Shown: in pieces, positions 47,757 through 55,070 of the stretch | Numbering within the stretch: the stretch's first letter is position 1 | Layout of the letters: every line of letters starts with the position of its first letter | Source: Reyranella sp. | GTDB lineage: Bacteria > Pseudomonadota > Alphaproteobacteria > Reyranellales > Reyranellaceae | DNA length: 64,000 nucleotides | Reading direction: 5' to 3' | NCBI RefSeq assembly: GCF_017305915.1 | Contig: NZ_JAFKJN010000027.1 | Location: forward strand, 38,885 to 102,884 | Position numbers and translations under genes: made by a program | Notes under the pieces: generated by a model | What the model was told of the DNA's origin: nothing | The model's database searches: none | Seen by the model: only the letters and a program-made list of their open reading frames with translations

Positions 47757-48950
47757 CTAGTCGTCGAAGGCCTGGTAGGCCGCCGTCCAGAAGTCACGGA
47801 ACACCTTGGGCGGCACCGGCGATTCCATCATGCGCTGGGTCATCAGGACGCCGATCATGTCCTCGGCCGGATCGAGATGGGCCGAGGTGCCGTAGCCGCC
47901 GTCCCAGCCGAAGCGGCCGGGCGTGGCGAAGATGTCGGTGCGCCGCGTCACGACCGCGCCGCCCATGCCCCAGCCGGCGCCGTGGCCGAAGAACAGCTCG
48001 GCCCCCTTCTTCTGCTCGGCCGTGAGCTGGTCGCTCATCATCAGCTCGACCGTCGGCCGCGACAGCAGGCGCTCGCGACCGTGCACGTCGCGGTTCATCA
48101 GCATGCGGTAGAAGGCATGGAAGTCGTCGACCGTCGAGACCAGCCCCGAGCCGCCGGCGGCGAACGGCGGCGGCTTGGCCCAGCGGCTGTTACGGGCATC
48201 GTCGAAGAAGCCCAGCACCCTGGTCTGCGGATCGGCCATGTAGGAACTGGCCAGGCGATCGAGCTTGGCCGCCGGCACCTGGAAGCCGGTGTCGCGCATG
48301 CCGAGCGGCGCGAACAGCCGCTCCTGCAGGAAGGCCTCGAACGACGACCCGCTCGCCCGCGCGATCAGCACCCCCAGCACGTCGGAGCCGGTGTGATAGA
48401 GCCAACGCTCGCCCGGCTGATAGAAGAGCGGCAGGCCGCCCAGCCGCTTCATGAACTCCTCGGCCGTGAAGTCGGCCTGGAACGGCCCGGGCGCCAGGCC
48501 CGCCGCCGCCGCCGCGTGCTGGATCGGATATTGGGCCGGCCACACCACCACCGCGCCCATGCCGAAGGTGAAGGTCAGCAGGTCGCGCGTGGTGATCGCG
48601 CGCCGGGCCGGCACGGTGTCCTCGACCGGACCGTCGATCGCCTTCAGCACCTTGGCGTGAGCGAGCTCGGGCAGGAAGCCGTCGACCGGATCGTCGAGCC
48701 TGAGCTTGCCCTCCTCGACCAGCATCAGGGTCGCCGCCGCGGTGACCGGCTTGGTCATCGAGGCGATGCGGAAGATGGTGTCGCGGCGCATCGGCGCGCC
48801 ATCGAAGGCCTGCGCGCCGACCGCCTCGACCTCGACCTCGCCGCGGCGGCTGACCAGCGCCACCACGCCCGGCAAGTCGCGCGAGGCGACATGCGCGGCC
48901 AGCGCCTGGTGCAGGCGCGGCAAGCGCTCCTTGGAAAAGCCGCCGGCCAC
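47757..48950 (-). CDS. Serine hydrolase, beta-lactamase/class C family
   Basis: The 397-residue serine hydrolase has FRIASMTKPVTAAATLML as the SxxK motif (Ser-Met-Thr-Lys). YHTGSDVLGVLIARASG carries the Tyr motif. GGAVVTRRTDIFATPGRFGWDGGYG near the C-terminus is the KTG-equivalent region of esterase EstB-like proteins. No signal peptide is seen. It should cleave an ester or amide. It is translated 4 bases downstream of the AHSA1-type gene and 23 bases upstream of the PhnB-like gene, all under the 50605 palindrome. It is not closely related to the serine hydrolase at 1211. Confidence 0.9.
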   Translation of the reverse strand: MAGGFSKERLPRLHQALAAHVASRDLPGVVALVSRRGEVEVEAVGAQAFDGAPMRRDTIFRIASMTKPVTAAATLMLVEEGKLRLDDPVDGFLPELAHAKVLKAIDGPVEDTVPARRAITTRDLLTFTFGMGAVVVWPAQYPIQHAAAAAGLAPGPFQADFTAEEFMKRLGGLPLFYQPGERWLYHTGSDVLGVLIARASGSSFEAFLQERLFAPLGMRDTGFQVPAAKLDRLASSYMADPQTRVLGFFDDARNSRWAKPPPFAAGGSGLVSTVDDFHAFYRMLMNRDVHGRERLLSRPTVELMMSDQLTAEQKKGAELFFGHGAGWGMGGAVVTRRTDIFATPGRFGWDGGYGTSAHLDPAEDMIGVLMTQRMMESPVPPKVFRDFWTAAYQAFDD

Positions 48951-48954
48951 CGCT

Positions 48955-49416
48955 TCAGCCCTCCGACAGGTGCAGGAGCAGCCGCTCCAGCGCGCCGGTC
49001 CAGCCGCCGGTATGGCCGATCCGCGCCGAGTCAGACCAGAAGCGCTCGTGGCGCAGGGTGAGCCGCGTGCGGTTGCCGGCCAGCGCCTCTAGGGTCACGG
49101 TCACCAGCGTCTCGGGATCGGTCGTGCCGTCGGCATACTGGCTGTTGTAGGTGAAGACCAGCCGTTCGGGCGAGACGACCTCGAGGTACTCGCCCCATTT
49201 GGCGATGATCGTGCCGTCCGGCACCTTCATGCGCCGATGCCAGCCGCCGCCCGGCCGCACGTCCATCTTGGTCGAGACCAGCTCGCAGTCCTGCGGCACC
49301 CACCAGCGCGCCGCCTTGTCGGGATCGGTCCAGGCCGCGAACACCCGTTCGCGCGACGCGTTGTAGACGCGGCTGAGCTCGAGCTGCTCGCCGCCGGGCT
49401 TCATCGGCACATTCAT
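48955..49416 (-). CDS. SRPBCC/AHSA1-type ligand-binding protein
   Basis: This 153-residue protein has the AHSA1/SRPBCC fold. It shows LELSRVYNASRERVFAAWTD, AARWWVPQDCELVSTKMDVR and GGWHRRMKVPDGTIIAKWGE; the FTYNS and LTLRHERFWS strands follow. ARIGHTGGWTGALERLLLHL is the C-terminal helix over the cavity. Such proteins bind hydrophobic ligands and are often controlled by ArsR regulators. The start ATG overlaps the YceI stop (ATGA), so translation is coupled. The ligand is unknown. Confidence 0.93.
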   Translation of the reverse strand: MNVPMKPGGEQLELSRVYNASRERVFAAWTDPDKAARWWVPQDCELVSTKMDVRPGGGWHRRMKVPDGTIIAKWGEYLEVVSPERLVFTYNSQYADGTTDPETLVTVTLEALAGNRTRLTLRHERFWSDSARIGHTGGWTGALERLLLHLSEG

Positions 49417-50051
49417 GGCGTCCTCTGGAACTCGGTATCGACGACGATCTCGATCGTCTTGCCGAACAACGCCGGCAGGCCGAAATCGGTGGGCACGATA
49501 CGCGCGACGGCATGCACGCCGAGCCGCGGCATGTCGGCCCAGCCCTTGCCGGCGCCGACCAGCTCGACCTCGAAGGTCACGGGCTTGGTGATGCCGATCA
49601 GGGTGAGGTTGCCGTCGACCAGCCCGTGCGTGGCATCGCCCTTCCGGAAGGCCGTCGAGACGAAGGTGGCCTCGGGAAACTTGGCCGCCTTCAGGTAGTT
49701 GTCGCCCGCCAGCTCCGAGGCGAAGCCCTTGACGCTGGAGGTGATCGATTCGACCACCACCGCGACTGACAAGGTCGACTTCTCCGGTGCCGCCGGATCC
49801 CAGCCGAGCTTGCCGCTCACCCGATCGAAGCGGAAGACGCTCCACGAGTAGCCGATGTGGGCCACGCGGGCGAGCACGGCGCTGTGGTCGGGATCGATGC
49901 TGTAGGTGCCGGCGCGGGCGTCGGCGAGGTCCTTGCCGCCCATGTAGACGCCGGGCGGCAGGTCCTGGGCGGACTTGTCGGAGGAGGATTGCGCGGCCAC
50001 GCCGCCGGCCATCCCCGCCAGGGCGAGGCTCAGAAGAGCGATGCGGATCAT
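49413..50051 (-). CDS. YceI-family periplasmic protein
   Basis: This 212-residue protein has a signal peptide (MIRIALLSLALAGMAGGVAAQ). The YceI lipocalin-like fold follows, with GTYSIDPDHSAVLARVAHIG, FDRVSGKLGWDPAAPEKSTL and GNLTLIGITKPVTFEVELVG. VDTEFQRTP ends the barrel. YceI proteins bind polyisoprenoids or other amphiphiles in the periplasm. It is the second gene of the operon, one base after the SRPBCC gene. Its presence with two SRPBCC proteins suggests handling of a hydrophobic molecule across the inner membrane. Confidence 0.95.
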   Translation of the reverse strand: MIRIALLSLALAGMAGGVAAQSSSDKSAQDLPPGVYMGGKDLADARAGTYSIDPDHSAVLARVAHIGYSWSVFRFDRVSGKLGWDPAAPEKSTLSVAVVVESITSSVKGFASELAGDNYLKAAKFPEATFVSTAFRKGDATHGLVDGNLTLIGITKPVTFEVELVGAGKGWADMPRLGVHAVARIVPTDFGLPALFGKTIEIVVDTEFQRTP

Positions 50052-50052
50052 G

Positions 50053-50586
50053 TTACTTCTCGGCGACGGTCTTGAGGCTCGCGAGACCGGCCTCGAAATC
50101 GGTGCCGATCATCTTGTCCATGTTCATGACGGTCTGCATGACCTTGGCCATGTAAGGGCTGGGACCGTACATCGCCCAGGTGACGTTGGTGCTGTCACCT
50201 CGAGGAGCGGCGGTGAACTCTGCCGTATTGTGCGCTTCGAAGGGTGTGATGAAATCGAGCTTGATCACGACCTTCGACGGCGTCGACTCCAGGATCTCCA
50301 TGCGGCCGTGGCCGACATCCTTGTTGCCGTCCCATTCGTAGATCGCGCCCTTGCCCGCCGGCGCACCGGCATAGGCGCGCTTCATGCCAGGGTCCTTCTT
50401 CTCGTAGGGCGACCAGGCGGTCCAGCCCTTCAGGTCGCCGACCACCGCCATGATCTTCTCCGGCGGCGCCTTGATGGCAATCGAGCGCTGGACGCGGAAG
50501 TCGTCGGGTTTGGTCGCGGCATAGGCCAGCACGCCTGCGACCGCGACGACAAAGACAAGCACGACGATGCCGACGATTCTGAGCAT
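50053..50586 (-). CDS. SRPBCC-family membrane-anchored protein
   Basis: This 177-residue protein has an N-terminal hydrophobic helix (IVGIVVLVFVVAVAGVLAYA). An SRPBCC (polyketide-cyclase/START-like) domain follows, with RVQRSIAIKAPPEKIMAVVG and GWTAWSPYEKKDPGMKRAYA as its family start. GPSPYMAKVMQTVMNMDKMI is the long C-terminal helix. It is probably anchored in the inner membrane and binds a hydrophobic ligand. It is the first gene of the operon; an 18-base ArsR-like palindrome lies 19 bases upstream of its ATG. It is divergent from the gamma-glutamyltransferase. Confidence 0.92.
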   Translation of the reverse strand: MLRIVGIVVLVFVVAVAGVLAYAATKPDDFRVQRSIAIKAPPEKIMAVVGDLKGWTAWSPYEKKDPGMKRAYAGAPAGKGAIYEWDGNKDVGHGRMEILESTPSKVVIKLDFITPFEAHNTAEFTAAPRGDSTNVTWAMYGPSPYMAKVMQTVMNMDKMIGTDFEAGLASLKTVAEK

Positions 50587-50604
50587 TGGGGGGCTCTTTC
50601 GACA

Positions 50605-50622
50605 CTTAACCTTGTGGTTAAG
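50605..50622. promoter_or_regulatory. Candidate ArsR-type operator
   Basis: CTTAACC-ttgt-GGTTAAG is a perfect 7-bp inverted repeat between the divergent SRPBCC and gamma-glutamyltransferase genes. Palindromes of the TTAACC-N4-GGTTAA type are typical targets of ArsR repressors that control SRPBCC/AHSA1 genes. No arsR gene lies in this window, so the repressor would act from elsewhere. Confidence 0.6.
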
Positions 50623-50679
50623 AAATAGGAAGACGTCTCTGCCCTGTCAACTCTCTCGCACAGGTCTTAAGAACTTCTC

Positions 50680-52287
50680 ATGACAGAAATACTGACAGGC
50701 CGTCCGGCCACAATAGCGCCGAACGGCCTGGTGACATCGCCCCACTCGCTGGCGAGCGCCGCGGGCGTCGATGTCCTGCGCGCCGGCGGCTCGGCGGTCG
50801 ATGCGGCGCTCGCCACCAGCGCAGCGCTCTCGGTGCTCTACCCGCACATGACCAGCATCGGCGGCGACGCCTTCTGGCTGATCTGGGACGCCCGCACCAG
50901 GCAGGTCCGCTACATCGACGGCGGCGGCCGCGCGACCCGGAGCGGCACGCTCGACGCCTTCGCCCGCCGCGGCCTCGCCGAGGTGCCGGTCAAGGGCGTG
51001 CTGCCGGCGACGCTCACCGTGCCCGGCGCGGTGGCGAGCTGGACCGAGGCGCACGCCGCCTACGGCCGCCTGCCGCTTTCCCGCTGCCTCGACAGCGCGA
51101 TCGGCTATGCGCGCGACGGCTTCCCGGTGACGGCGCGGCTCGCCCATTGGCGCAACATGGCCGTGCCCGACCTGGAGAAGAGTCCGGAAGCGGCGGCGAT
51201 CTTCCTGAAGCACGGGCCGATGCTGAAGAACCCCGATCTCGCCCGCACCTTGCAGGCCATAGCGAGCGACGGCTGGTACGGCTTCTACACCGGCGACGTC
51301 GCGAAGGAGATGATCCGCTGGAGCCAGGCCAATGACGGCTTCTTCGGCAAGGCCGACCTCGAGGCGCAGACCGCGCGCTGGGCCGAGCCGATCAAAGGCA
51401 CCTATCGCGACGTCACGATCTACGAGACGCCGCCGCCGACGCAAGGGTTCGCGGTGCTGGAGATGCTGAACCTGCTCGAACCGTTCGAGCTCCACACCAA
51501 ACGCTTCCTCGGGCCCGACTATGTGCACCTGATGGTGCAGGCCAAGCAGGTCGCCTATCACGACCGCGACCAGTTCATCGCCGATCCGCGCTTCGCCGAT
51601 GTCCCCACCGAACGGCTGATCTCCAAGACCTACGCTGACGAGCGCCGGGCGCTGATGGATCCAAACCGCGCGCTGCCGTGGGACAAGATCCCCTCCTACG
51701 GCAGCCTGGCGGGCGACACGGTCTACGTCGCCGCGGTCGACAAGGAAGGCAACGCGGCCTCGCTGATCCACTCGGTCTACGGCAGCTTCGGCGCGGCGGT
51801 CGTGGCGGGCCGCACCGGCGTGGTGCTGCAGAACCGCTCGGCCTACTTCTCGCTCGATCCGAAGAGCGCCAACCGGCTGGAGCCGGGCAAGACGCCGCTG
51901 CACACGCTGATCGCCTCGCTCGCCTTGCGCGACGACAGGCTGTGGGCGGCGGTGGGCTGCATGGGCGCCGACGGCCAGCCGCAGATCCATCTGCAGACCT
52001 ACGTGGCGATGATCGACCACGGCCGCGACATCCAGCAGGCGCTCGAGACGCCGCGCTTCCTGAGCGGCCGCTTCGCCATCGGCGAGGCGCGCGACACGCT
52101 GCACATGGAGGCGCGCTTCCCGCCGGGCACGATCGACGCGCTCGCGCGGCGCGGCCACCTGGTCAACCGCTGGGGCGACTGGCACGAGTATGCCGGCCAC
52201 GCCCACGGCATCACCGTCGACCCCGCCAGCGGGCTCAGGATCGGCGGCTCCGACCCCAGGAGCGACGGCGCGGCGATCGGGTATTAG
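50680..52287 (+). CDS. Gamma-glutamyltransferase family protein
   Basis: The 535-residue protein is an Ntn-hydrolase of the gamma-glutamyltransferase family. It shows NGLVTSPHSLASAAGVDVLR, GGSAVDAALATSAALSVLYP and MTSIGGDAFWLIWDA. The autocleavage region reads SLAGDTVYVAAVDKEGNAAS, where Thr after GD is the presumed nucleophile; E. coli GGT has TTHFSVVD. PGKTPLHTLIASLALRDDRL is conserved downstream. No signal peptide is seen, unlike classical periplasmic GGT, so it may be a cytoplasmic amidase of the YwrD or cephalosporin-acylase-like type. Its TAG stop is part of a palindrome. Confidence 0.92.
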   Translation: MTEILTGRPATIAPNGLVTSPHSLASAAGVDVLRAGGSAVDAALATSAALSVLYPHMTSIGGDAFWLIWDARTRQVRYIDGGGRATRSGTLDAFARRGLAEVPVKGVLPATLTVPGAVASWTEAHAAYGRLPLSRCLDSAIGYARDGFPVTARLAHWRNMAVPDLEKSPEAAAIFLKHGPMLKNPDLARTLQAIASDGWYGFYTGDVAKEMIRWSQANDGFFGKADLEAQTARWAEPIKGTYRDVTIYETPPPTQGFAVLEMLNLLEPFELHTKRFLGPDYVHLMVQAKQVAYHDRDQFIADPRFADVPTERLISKTYADERRALMDPNRALPWDKIPSYGSLAGDTVYVAAVDKEGNAASLIHSVYGSFGAAVVAGRTGVVLQNRSAYFSLDPKSANRLEPGKTPLHTLIASLALRDDRLWAAVGCMGADGQPQIHLQTYVAMIDHGRDIQQALETPRFLSGRFAIGEARDTLHMEARFPPGTIDALARRGHLVNRWGDWHEYAGHAHGITVDPASGLRIGGSDPRSDGAAIGY

Positions 52288-52288
52288 A

Positions 52289-52328
52289 GCATATTCCGTT
52301 CGGCTGGAATCAGCCGAACGGAATATGC
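52289..52328. repeat. TAGAGCAT-type palindrome, 18-bp arms
   Basis: GCATATTCCGTTCGGCTG-gaat-CAGCCGAACGGAATATGC is a perfect hairpin directly after the GGT-family stop. TAGAGCAT overlaps the stop codon TAG. A sister element with the same ends and the same ctgGAATcag loop lies at 58344. It may act as a terminator. Confidence 0.85.
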
Positions 52329-52356
52329 CCGCTGCAACAACAACCCCCGTGCGCGC

Positions 52357-52402
52357 ATTTCCGAGCAGATGGAACCGCGAGCGGTTCCATCTGCTCGGAA
52401 AT
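52357..52402. repeat. Perfect palindrome, 22-bp arms
   Basis: ATTTCCGAGCAGATGGAACC and its GC end pair with the downstream copy (52381-52402) around a 2-base loop. It lies 28 bases after the previous palindrome and ends in GCTCTAGAG, the inverse of the TAGAGC start of that element. The two together look like a paired composite. Confidence 0.85.
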
Positions 52403-52410
52403 CGCTCTAG

Positions 52411-52834
52411 AGCCGGAAGCGGCCAGGGAGTACCAAACCGTCCCACCCTTGGGACTGCCAACCCTTTGGCAAATCGGTATTTTTGCCTGGAAAGTCCCAA
52501 AATCCGGGCCCCCCACTCCCCCTCCCCGATGTTTTTTGTCGTCTCCGGTCGACGCGGAAAGAACAGGTACAGACAGAGCAACGCGATCATGCACCGGACT
52601 CTGCCTGCAACGCGCGCAGACTCCTATTTTGGGCAATGGCCGCGATTTTTCGGCCCGGAAATCAGCGCCGATTCGCGTTCCATTGCCCAGAATGAGCCTC
52701 GCGCGCGGTAACTTATCCACAGTCCCGCCGACCAAGCCGATTAGGGCAATTTCGTGATTTGTCTTCGACATCCTTGCCTTCGAAACGCATCAAGATATAT
52801 CTTAGATATGTTAAAATATAGAAAGGCACAATCC
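52411..52834. other. Gene-free, lower-GC intergenic block
   Basis: About 420 bases without a credible gene separate the palindromes from the PadR gene. The block has T-runs and is visibly richer in A/T than its surroundings. It holds TTATCCACA at 52713-52721, an exact DnaA-box consensus. It also holds an inverted pair TGGGCAATGG (52629-52638) / CCATTGCCCA (52680-52689), plus a third GGGCAAT at 52744. A non-coding RNA or the promoter region of the PadR operon is possible. No function is assigned. Confidence 0.5.
52792..52809. promoter_or_regulatory. Candidate PadR/YqjI-type operator
   Basis: AAGATATATCTT (52792-52803) overlaps ATATCT-T-AGATAT (52797-52809), two perfect palindromes nested in AAGATATATCTTAGATAT. 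AT-rich repeats of this form are found before PadR genes with His-rich N-termini and iron-reductase genes. It lies directly before the PadR gene, so autoregulation is likely. Confidence 0.6.
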
Positions 52835-53413
52835 TTGAGACACGACGATCATCGCGGCCGCCACGGCGGACACCGACATCATGGGCATGGCAGCCGGCAC
52901 GGCTTCCGGCGTCACGGCTGGGGAGGCGACGAAGAGGGACGCGGTGGCCGGCGCCGCCGGGTCTTCGACTCGGGCGAGCTTCGCCTGGTCCTGCTCAAGC
53001 TGATCGCCGACGAGCCGCGGCACGGCTACGAGCTGATCCGCGCCATCGAGGAGCTGAGCGGCGGCGTCTACGCCCCGAGCCCCGGCGTCGTCTATCCGAC
53101 GCTGACGATGCTTCACGAGATGGCGCAGATCGAAGAGACCGAGTCGGGCGGCGCCCGCAAGGCCTTCTCGGTCACCGCCGAGGGCACCGCGCATCTCGCC
53201 GCGCACAAGGCCGACGTCGAGGCGCTGCTCGCGCGCCTCGCCGAGCTCTCCTCGGCGCGGCAACGCACCGACGGCGGCCCGCTCCGCCGGGCGATGCAGA
53301 ACCTCCGCACCGTCCTGGTCTACCGCTTCGATCGCGACGACGTGGCGGCCGACACCGTTCACCAGGCTGCCGCGATCCTCGACGAGGCGTCGCAAAGGAT
53401 CGAGAAGCTATGA
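52835..53413 (+). CDS. PadR-family regulator with His-rich N-terminus (YqjI-like)
   Basis: This regulator of about 192 residues has an N-terminal tail rich in His, Gly and Arg (RHGGHRHHGHGSRHGFRRHG). A PadR winged helix follows (ELRLVLLKLIADEPRHGYEL, then VYAPSPGVVYPTLTMLHEM) and then a helical dimerisation domain. E. coli YqjI has the same layout and responds to nickel or iron, so metal sensing is inferred. TTG 52835 was chosen because AGAAAGG precedes it and the operator lies just upstream; ATG 52808, 27 bases earlier and lacking a ribosome site, is the alternative. It overlaps the DUF2218 gene by ATGA. Confidence 0.88.
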   Translation: MRHDDHRGRHGGHRHHGHGSRHGFRRHGWGGDEEGRGGRRRRVFDSGELRLVLLKLIADEPRHGYELIRAIEELSGGVYAPSPGVVYPTLTMLHEMAQIEETESGGARKAFSVTAEGTAHLAAHKADVEALLARLAELSSARQRTDGGPLRRAMQNLRTVLVYRFDRDDVAADTVHQAAAILDEASQRIEKL

Positions 53414-53733
53414 GCTACGACAGCACCGTCCGCGTGCCGACCGCGCACGCCAGCCGCTACCTCCAGCAGCTTTGCAAGCACTGGGCCCACAACCTCGCCG
53501 TCGAGTTCGACGAGACGAAGGGCGCCGTGACCTTCCCGCGCAACGCGCGCGGCGCCGACTGGCCGGGCGATGCGACGCTCGCCCTGCAGGCGCACGGCGA
53601 CGGCCTCGAATGCCGGCTCGCGACCAGCGACCCCGGCCAGCGCGAAGCGCTCAAGGGCGCGGTGTCGCGTCACGTCGACCGCTTCGCCTTCCGCGAGGCG
53701 CCGTTGCCCTTCGACTGGAAGGACGAGGGCTGA
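53410..53733 (+). CDS. DUF2218-domain protein
   Basis: This 107-residue protein matches DUF2218: VPTAHASRYLQQLCKHWAHN, FPRNARGADWPGDATLALQA, and then the C-terminal HVDRFAFREAPLPFDW. Proteins of this family are often encoded with siderophore-interacting ferric reductases or fused to them. It is coupled to the His-rich PadR regulator by an ATGA overlap, which supports a link to iron or nickel homeostasis. No ferric reductase gene is in the window. The biochemical role is unknown. Confidence 0.9.
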   Translation: MSYDSTVRVPTAHASRYLQQLCKHWAHNLAVEFDETKGAVTFPRNARGADWPGDATLALQAHGDGLECRLATSDPGQREALKGAVSRHVDRFAFREAPLPFDWKDEG

Positions 53734-53735
53734 CC

Positions 53736-54365
53736 ATGGACGCCAAGGTGCAAGCCGTTCTCGACGCCTATCACGCGCGCATGCGCGAGGAGGAGACGCT
53801 CCGGGAAGGCCAGGGTCCGCGCGGTCAGGACTGGCGCGACCGCTCGCTGCTCGCCGTGGGACCGGAGACCGGCCGGCTGATCAACATCGTGGCGCGCCGC
53901 CTCGAAGCGCCGATCCTGCTCGAGCTCGGCACGTCCTACGGCTACTCGGGCATCTGGCTGGGCGACGCCGCCCGCGCAAGCGGCGGCCGGCTGATCACCA
54001 TGGAGCTGTGGGACTACAAGTCCAACCACGCCCGCGAGATGGCGACCAAGGCAGGCCTCACCGACTACATCGACTTCCGCGTCGGCGATGCCGTCGCGAT
54101 GATCGAGGCGCTATCGCCCGGCATCGACTTCGTGCTGGTCGACCTCTGGAAGGACCTCTACGTGCCCTGCCTCGAGGCCTTCTATCCCAAGCTCAATCCG
54201 GGCGCGATCGTGGTCGCCGACAACATGCTGCGGCCCGGCGGCGAGGAGGTGCAGACGTACCGCCGCGCCGTCCGCGCCAAGCCCGGCATGACCAGCGTGC
54301 TGCTGCCGGTCGGCACCGGCATCGAGATCAGCCGCTACGAGCCACGGAATTCCTCCCCATTCTGA
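53736..54365 (+). CDS. O-methyltransferase (class I, SAM-dependent)
   Basis: The 209-residue protein resembles catechol/caffeoyl-CoA-type O-methyltransferases. ILLELGTSYGYSGIWLGDAA is the SAM-binding motif I region, and LITMELWDYKSNHAREMATK holds the acidic ribose ligand. FVLVDLWKDLYVPCLEAFYP and GAIVVADNMLRPGG are metal-and-substrate motifs. It follows DUF2218 by two bases. The last six codons (after YEPR) lie in a dispersed palindromic repeat, which supplies the TGA stop. The natural C-terminus may thus have been altered. The methyl acceptor is unknown. Confidence 0.92.
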   Translation: MDAKVQAVLDAYHARMREEETLREGQGPRGQDWRDRSLLAVGPETGRLINIVARRLEAPILLELGTSYGYSGIWLGDAARASGGRLITMELWDYKSNHAREMATKAGLTDYIDFRVGDAVAMIEALSPGIDFVLVDLWKDLYVPCLEAFYPKLNPGAIVVADNMLRPGGEEVQTYRRAVRAKPGMTSVLLPVGTGIEISRYEPRNSSPF

Positions 54366-54486
54366 TAGGGAGGTAGCGGCGTCTTACGCCGTCGGAGGGG
54401 TCATGAGCCTCAGTCGTGTTGCTCATGACCCCTCCGCCCGCGTGTGACGCGGGCACCTCCCCTTCGCGGACTCCGCGAAGGGGAGG
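54352..54486. repeat. 135-bp dispersed palindromic element, copy 3
   Basis: The element is bounded by CCTCCCC and GGGGAGG, and has the inner GGAGGGGTCATGAG / CTCATGACCCCTCC pair. Its right end differs from copies 1 and 2 (CCCCTTCGCGGACTCCGCGAAGGGG) and forms its own hairpin. It overlaps the end of the O-methyltransferase gene and fills the gap to the convergent lipoprotein gene. Confidence 0.85.
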
Positions 54487-54490
54487 AACT

Positions 54491-54994
54491 CTAGGATCCG
54501 GGGCGTGACCCCGTCGGCCCGTAACCGGCGGCCTGCGCCGCGGAGCACATATAGAGCCAGCTGTCGGCGCCCGCGGCCCGGCCCTCATCGAACACGGCGG
54601 TGGCGCGCTTGCGATCGCCCATCTTCCAGAAGGCTTCGGAGACGTCCCGATAGACCATCGCGGCGGCGCTCGCCCTGTCTTCGCGATCCGTCAAATCGAG
54701 TGCGCCCTTCGCATTACCGAAGCCGCTTTCCCCCGCCGCCCGGTCACCGGCCAGGATCTGGTATTCGGCCAGGCTGCTGTAGGCCAGCGCGAGCGTGCCG
54801 CAATTCTTGTTGGTCGTGCGCGAACATTGATCCGGCGTCGAGAACCGCGCGACCTCCTTCCGGGCCAGGCCGATCGCAGCCTGTTGGTCGCCTTCGTCCG
54901 AGGCCTTCATGGCCGCTTCCTGATAGGAAGCGCTCGTGCAGGACGTCGTCACGAGGGCGCACGCCGCGAGCCACGCCAAATGCCTGAAGGCCAT
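54491..54994 (-). CDS. Hypothetical lipoprotein with TPR-like helical body
   Basis: The 167-residue protein begins MAFRHLAWLAACALVTTSCTS, a lipoprotein signal with Cys19 as likely lipid attachment. The rest is helical and Ala-rich, with SLAEYQILAGDRAAGESGFG and SEAFWKMGDRKRATAVFDEG, which resemble tetratricopeptide-type helix pairs. I do not recognise a named family. It is probably anchored in the inner or outer membrane. An upstream in-frame start would bury the signal peptide, so 54994 was chosen. It lies 76 bases downstream of the Bug-type gene. Confidence 0.72.
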   Translation of the reverse strand: MAFRHLAWLAACALVTTSCTSASYQEAAMKASDEGDQQAAIGLARKEVARFSTPDQCSRTTNKNCGTLALAYSSLAEYQILAGDRAAGESGFGNAKGALDLTDREDRASAAAMVYRDVSEAFWKMGDRKRATAVFDEGRAAGADSWLYMCSAAQAAGYGPTGSRPGS

Positions 54995-55070
54995 ATCCAA
55001 TTCCTTGACGCCGAAGAGAAAGGCCGCCGGCGGCCAGCCTGACAACGAGTTCGTGGCGATCGAGCTGCCC

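Noticed and set aside
50647..52590. A 647-codon open frame on the minus strand
   Set aside because: It covers the gamma-glutamyltransferase gene in antisense and has no recognisable motif.
52713..52721. Replication origin at the DnaA-box match
   Set aside because: There is a single exact box, no cluster, and no dnaA, dnaN, hemE, parAB or repABC nearby.
52310..52771. A 153-codon minus-strand open frame in the gene-free block
   Set aside because: It starts inside a palindrome-rich region, has no ribosome site, and its product has no recognisable segment.
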